Part shown: positions 52,736-54,330 of the stretch, one piece after another
Numbering within the stretch: the first letter of the stretch is position 1
Layout: each line of letters opens with the position of its first letter
Assembly (NCBI RefSeq): GCF_000427965.1
Contig: NZ_ATZA01000041.1
Span: forward strand, 1-54,330
DNA length: 54,330 nt
Direction of reading: 5' to 3'
DNA from: Olivibacter sitiensis DSM 17696
Lineage (GTDB): Bacteria; Bacteroidota; Bacteroidia; Sphingobacteriales; Sphingobacteriaceae
Translations under genes and position numbers: made by a program
Notes under the pieces: model-generated
The model's database searches: none
Told to the model about the DNA's origin: nothing
The model's input: the letters and a program-made list of their open reading frames with translations, nothing else

Positions 52736-54049
52736 TTAACGTAGCTTTAAGGTCTGGTTATCTCTCAGGTATTTTTCCATCTGGGACCTAATTTCTAGTG
52801 TCGCTTTGGAAGGTACTTTGATGTCCATGTTCATAATATCCTCGGCTAACGATTTGGCCGCTTCAGGTTTGTTCCAATGTTGATATAGCTTTACCAGTAG
52901 GTACTTCGGGTATAGCCGATTAGGTTTCATGTAAAATGCGTCAAAATATGCTTGCTCTGCTTCAGGGTATTTGCCCAAATGTTTATAGCTGTCGCCTTTT
53001 GCGATGCAGGATACCGTGTTTGGGAACAAATTTTCAGCCTCTTTTAGTATTTCAAGAGCTTCTTCATGTCTGCCTGCCATAAATAGGGCCTTCCCGTAAT
53101 TCGTGAGAAAATCACCATTGTGCTTAAGTCCGGGATATGCTTCCGCATATTTAACGATCGAATTGGCATAAACCTCATAACTGTACAGATGTTGGGCCTC
53201 TTTCCAAAGCTGAAATCGGGTCTGATAGAAATGGATTTTAAAGGTTGCGAAACTTGCCAGTACTAACAACGCTATAAACGCGGATATCCCTAAAGAAAAC
53301 GATTTTTTTTCTAATACTCTTTTAGGAATGTTTGTAGAGACTGCCTTTTCTAGCTGACGGGACTTAGCAATAGTTGCTAAGAAAAGAACCAGATTGGTTT
53401 TGATTGGTAAAATTTGTGATGGATACGAGAAAAGAGAAAATATGGCAATACAAAGTATTCCTGCTCTCGCTAAGGTGGGAAGACTAGTCTCATTACTCAT
53501 AAAATTCAGTTTTAGCATTACATGTCTGAAATCATTTCGCTTTTTTGTCCTGGCAAATAATACGGTCAATAATATCGATAGCATTAACAGCAAGCCGATA
53601 AACCCATTTTCAACGGTAGCCTGTAAGTATTCGTTAAATGCATAATTGGTGTCATCTGCCAGCCTAATCTCATTTGCATAAAAGTTATTTTTAAAATACT
53701 CTGCTTGATAGTTCATGTACCTTGATTTGAACTGACCAAAACCGATGCCGAACAATCTGTTTTCATGCAATATGTTTTTTCCAATCTTCCAGATGAGCAC
53801 GCGCCCATCTGCGGATTCCTTTTTTAAATACAGGGTCGCAATTGCCGATATGGATAGTAAACAAATGCATAGGGCAAATAAGGCGATGTTTTTGGCCGTC
53901 CACTTCAAGTTTTTATAGAAACATAGTATTTCTTTTTTATAACGGTAAGTTAACAGAAAAATGGTCGGAATGATGACCGATAGAATTGCAGCACGTGATA
54001 GGCTGGCAGATAATGCAAGTGCAGTAAAAGAAAGTGTGAGCGGAACCAA
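52736..54049 (-). pseudogene. O-antigen-ligase/TPR protein truncated at its 5' end by an IS
   Basis: The readable part (437 codons from a TTG at 54049, frame open to a stop at 54103) begins in mid-protein. It has membrane segments with SRAAILSVIIPTIFLL, the Wzy/O-antigen ligase core ADGRVLIWKIGKNILHENRL and FGIGFGQFKSRY, DDTNYAFNEYLQATVENGFI, more helices, and C-terminal TPR units (YGKALFMAGRHEEALEILKEA, YKHLGKYPEAEQAYFDAFYMKP). Full-length homologues carry several more N-terminal helices. Those are missing, and the frame ends where the IS982-type element begins. TPR-bearing ligases of this type often neighbour NVEALA genes. Probably inactive. Confidence 0.7.
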
Positions 54050-54104
54050 AATTCGAAAAAAAGCAAATTCCCATCTGCCATTATTAATTAATTCAAGTTG
54101 CTAG

Positions 54105-54330
54105 TTATATAATCTTGTTCAATGTAAAAGCGAAGATGAACAGGGATATTTTAAGAATCCATCCCCTAAATGTTACGGCATGGATTTTTCTAAGAAACAG
54201 CCCCTTTATCTCACTGATGGTCGTCTCCACCCTTTTTCTCATATACTCTTTTATGAATGCCGCGCTTGCACTGTCCTTCCTTTTGCTGTTTGCCTTTCGG
54301 TGCACTTTAAGGGCAATCTGATCGTTCTCC
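54105..54330 (-). CDS. IS982-family transposase, C-terminal part (runs off the right edge)
   Basis: The frame is open from the window edge and ends at 54105. It reads ENDQIALKVHRKANSKRKD, then EYMRKRVETTISEIKGLFL, RKIHAVTFRGWILKIS and LFIFAFTLNKII. The RKRVET-SEI and IHAVT-G-LK blocks are the usual C-terminal region of IS982 transposases, including the last catalytic Glu region. The end of the element should lie at about 54085-54103, within the ligase frame. The N-terminal part is outside the window. Confidence 0.75.
   Translation of the reverse strand, partial: ENDQIALKVHRKANSKRKDSASAAFIKEYMRKRVETTISEIKGLFLRKIHAVTFRGWILKISLFIFAFTLNKII

Noticed and set aside
54115-54321. Hydrophobic 68-codon plus-strand frame at the right edge
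   Set aside because: Antisense to the IS982 transposase C-terminus, which has family motifs and is open to the window edge.

Overview
The window is about 54 kb of chromosome from a Bacteroidota bacterium, most likely in or near the Sphingobacteriaceae (Sphingobacterium, Pedobacter or Olivibacter-like). The support is: several TonB-dependent receptors, each paired with a surface-type lipoprotein; promoters of the Bacteroidota form TTG-N20-TAnnTTTG; weak or absent Shine-Dalgarno sequences; DUF6702, DUF4221 and NVEALA-type genes; and an Hmu heme operon with a CobN-like HmuS. Insertion sequences cut both edges: an IS4-type transposase on the left and an IS982-type transposase on the right.

Regions. 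(1) 0.4-10.7 kb: a catecholate xenosiderophore locus with a XusA/XusB-type receptor and surface lipoprotein, a Fes/IroE-type esterase, a CeuBCDE/VctDGCP-type ABC importer and a methyltransferase. Three Fur-like palindromes lie at its promoters. (2) 10.7-16.4 kb: a zinc-starvation locus. A divergent promoter region with two Zur-like operators drives a COG0523 GTPase plus an alkaline phosphatase one way, and MerC plus a LolD/FtsX-like ABC transporter plus a DUF3299 protein the other way. (3) 16.4-24.8 kb: DUF6702, HupE/UreJ, an M1 metallopeptidase, lgt, two small envelope proteins and a NarL-type two-component pair. (4) 24.8-34.9 kb: the heme operon, a small membrane protein gene followed by hmuR, hmuY, hmuS, hmuT, hmuU and hmuV. 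(5) 35.0-38.5 kb: a cobalamin riboswitch controlling btuB and a BtuG-like beta-propeller lipoprotein. (6) 38.5-44.5 kb: DedA, a small orphan gene with a consensus promoter, a TonB operon with His-rich proteins under a third Zur-like box (probably zinc uptake), xerD and tRNA-His. (7) 44.5-54.3 kb: more A+T-rich accessory DNA after tRNA-His. It begins with a possible integrase remnant, then carries a transglutaminase-like lipoprotein, an extra signal peptidase I, and an opposing operon of an NVEALA-like Cys-rich peptide, a DUF4221 lipoprotein, a thioredoxin-like lipoprotein and a large MG2-like protein. An O-antigen-ligase/TPR gene truncated by the IS982 element follows.

How it works together. 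Regions 1-6 form a micronutrient cluster covering Fe-catecholate, Zn, heme and B12, each with its own receptor and its own apparent control (Fur-like, Zur-like or riboswitch). Region 7 is unrelated and looks horizontally acquired. Its peptide-centred gene set is the best candidate for an uncharacterised system. All family assignments come from reading motifs by eye; no database search was run.
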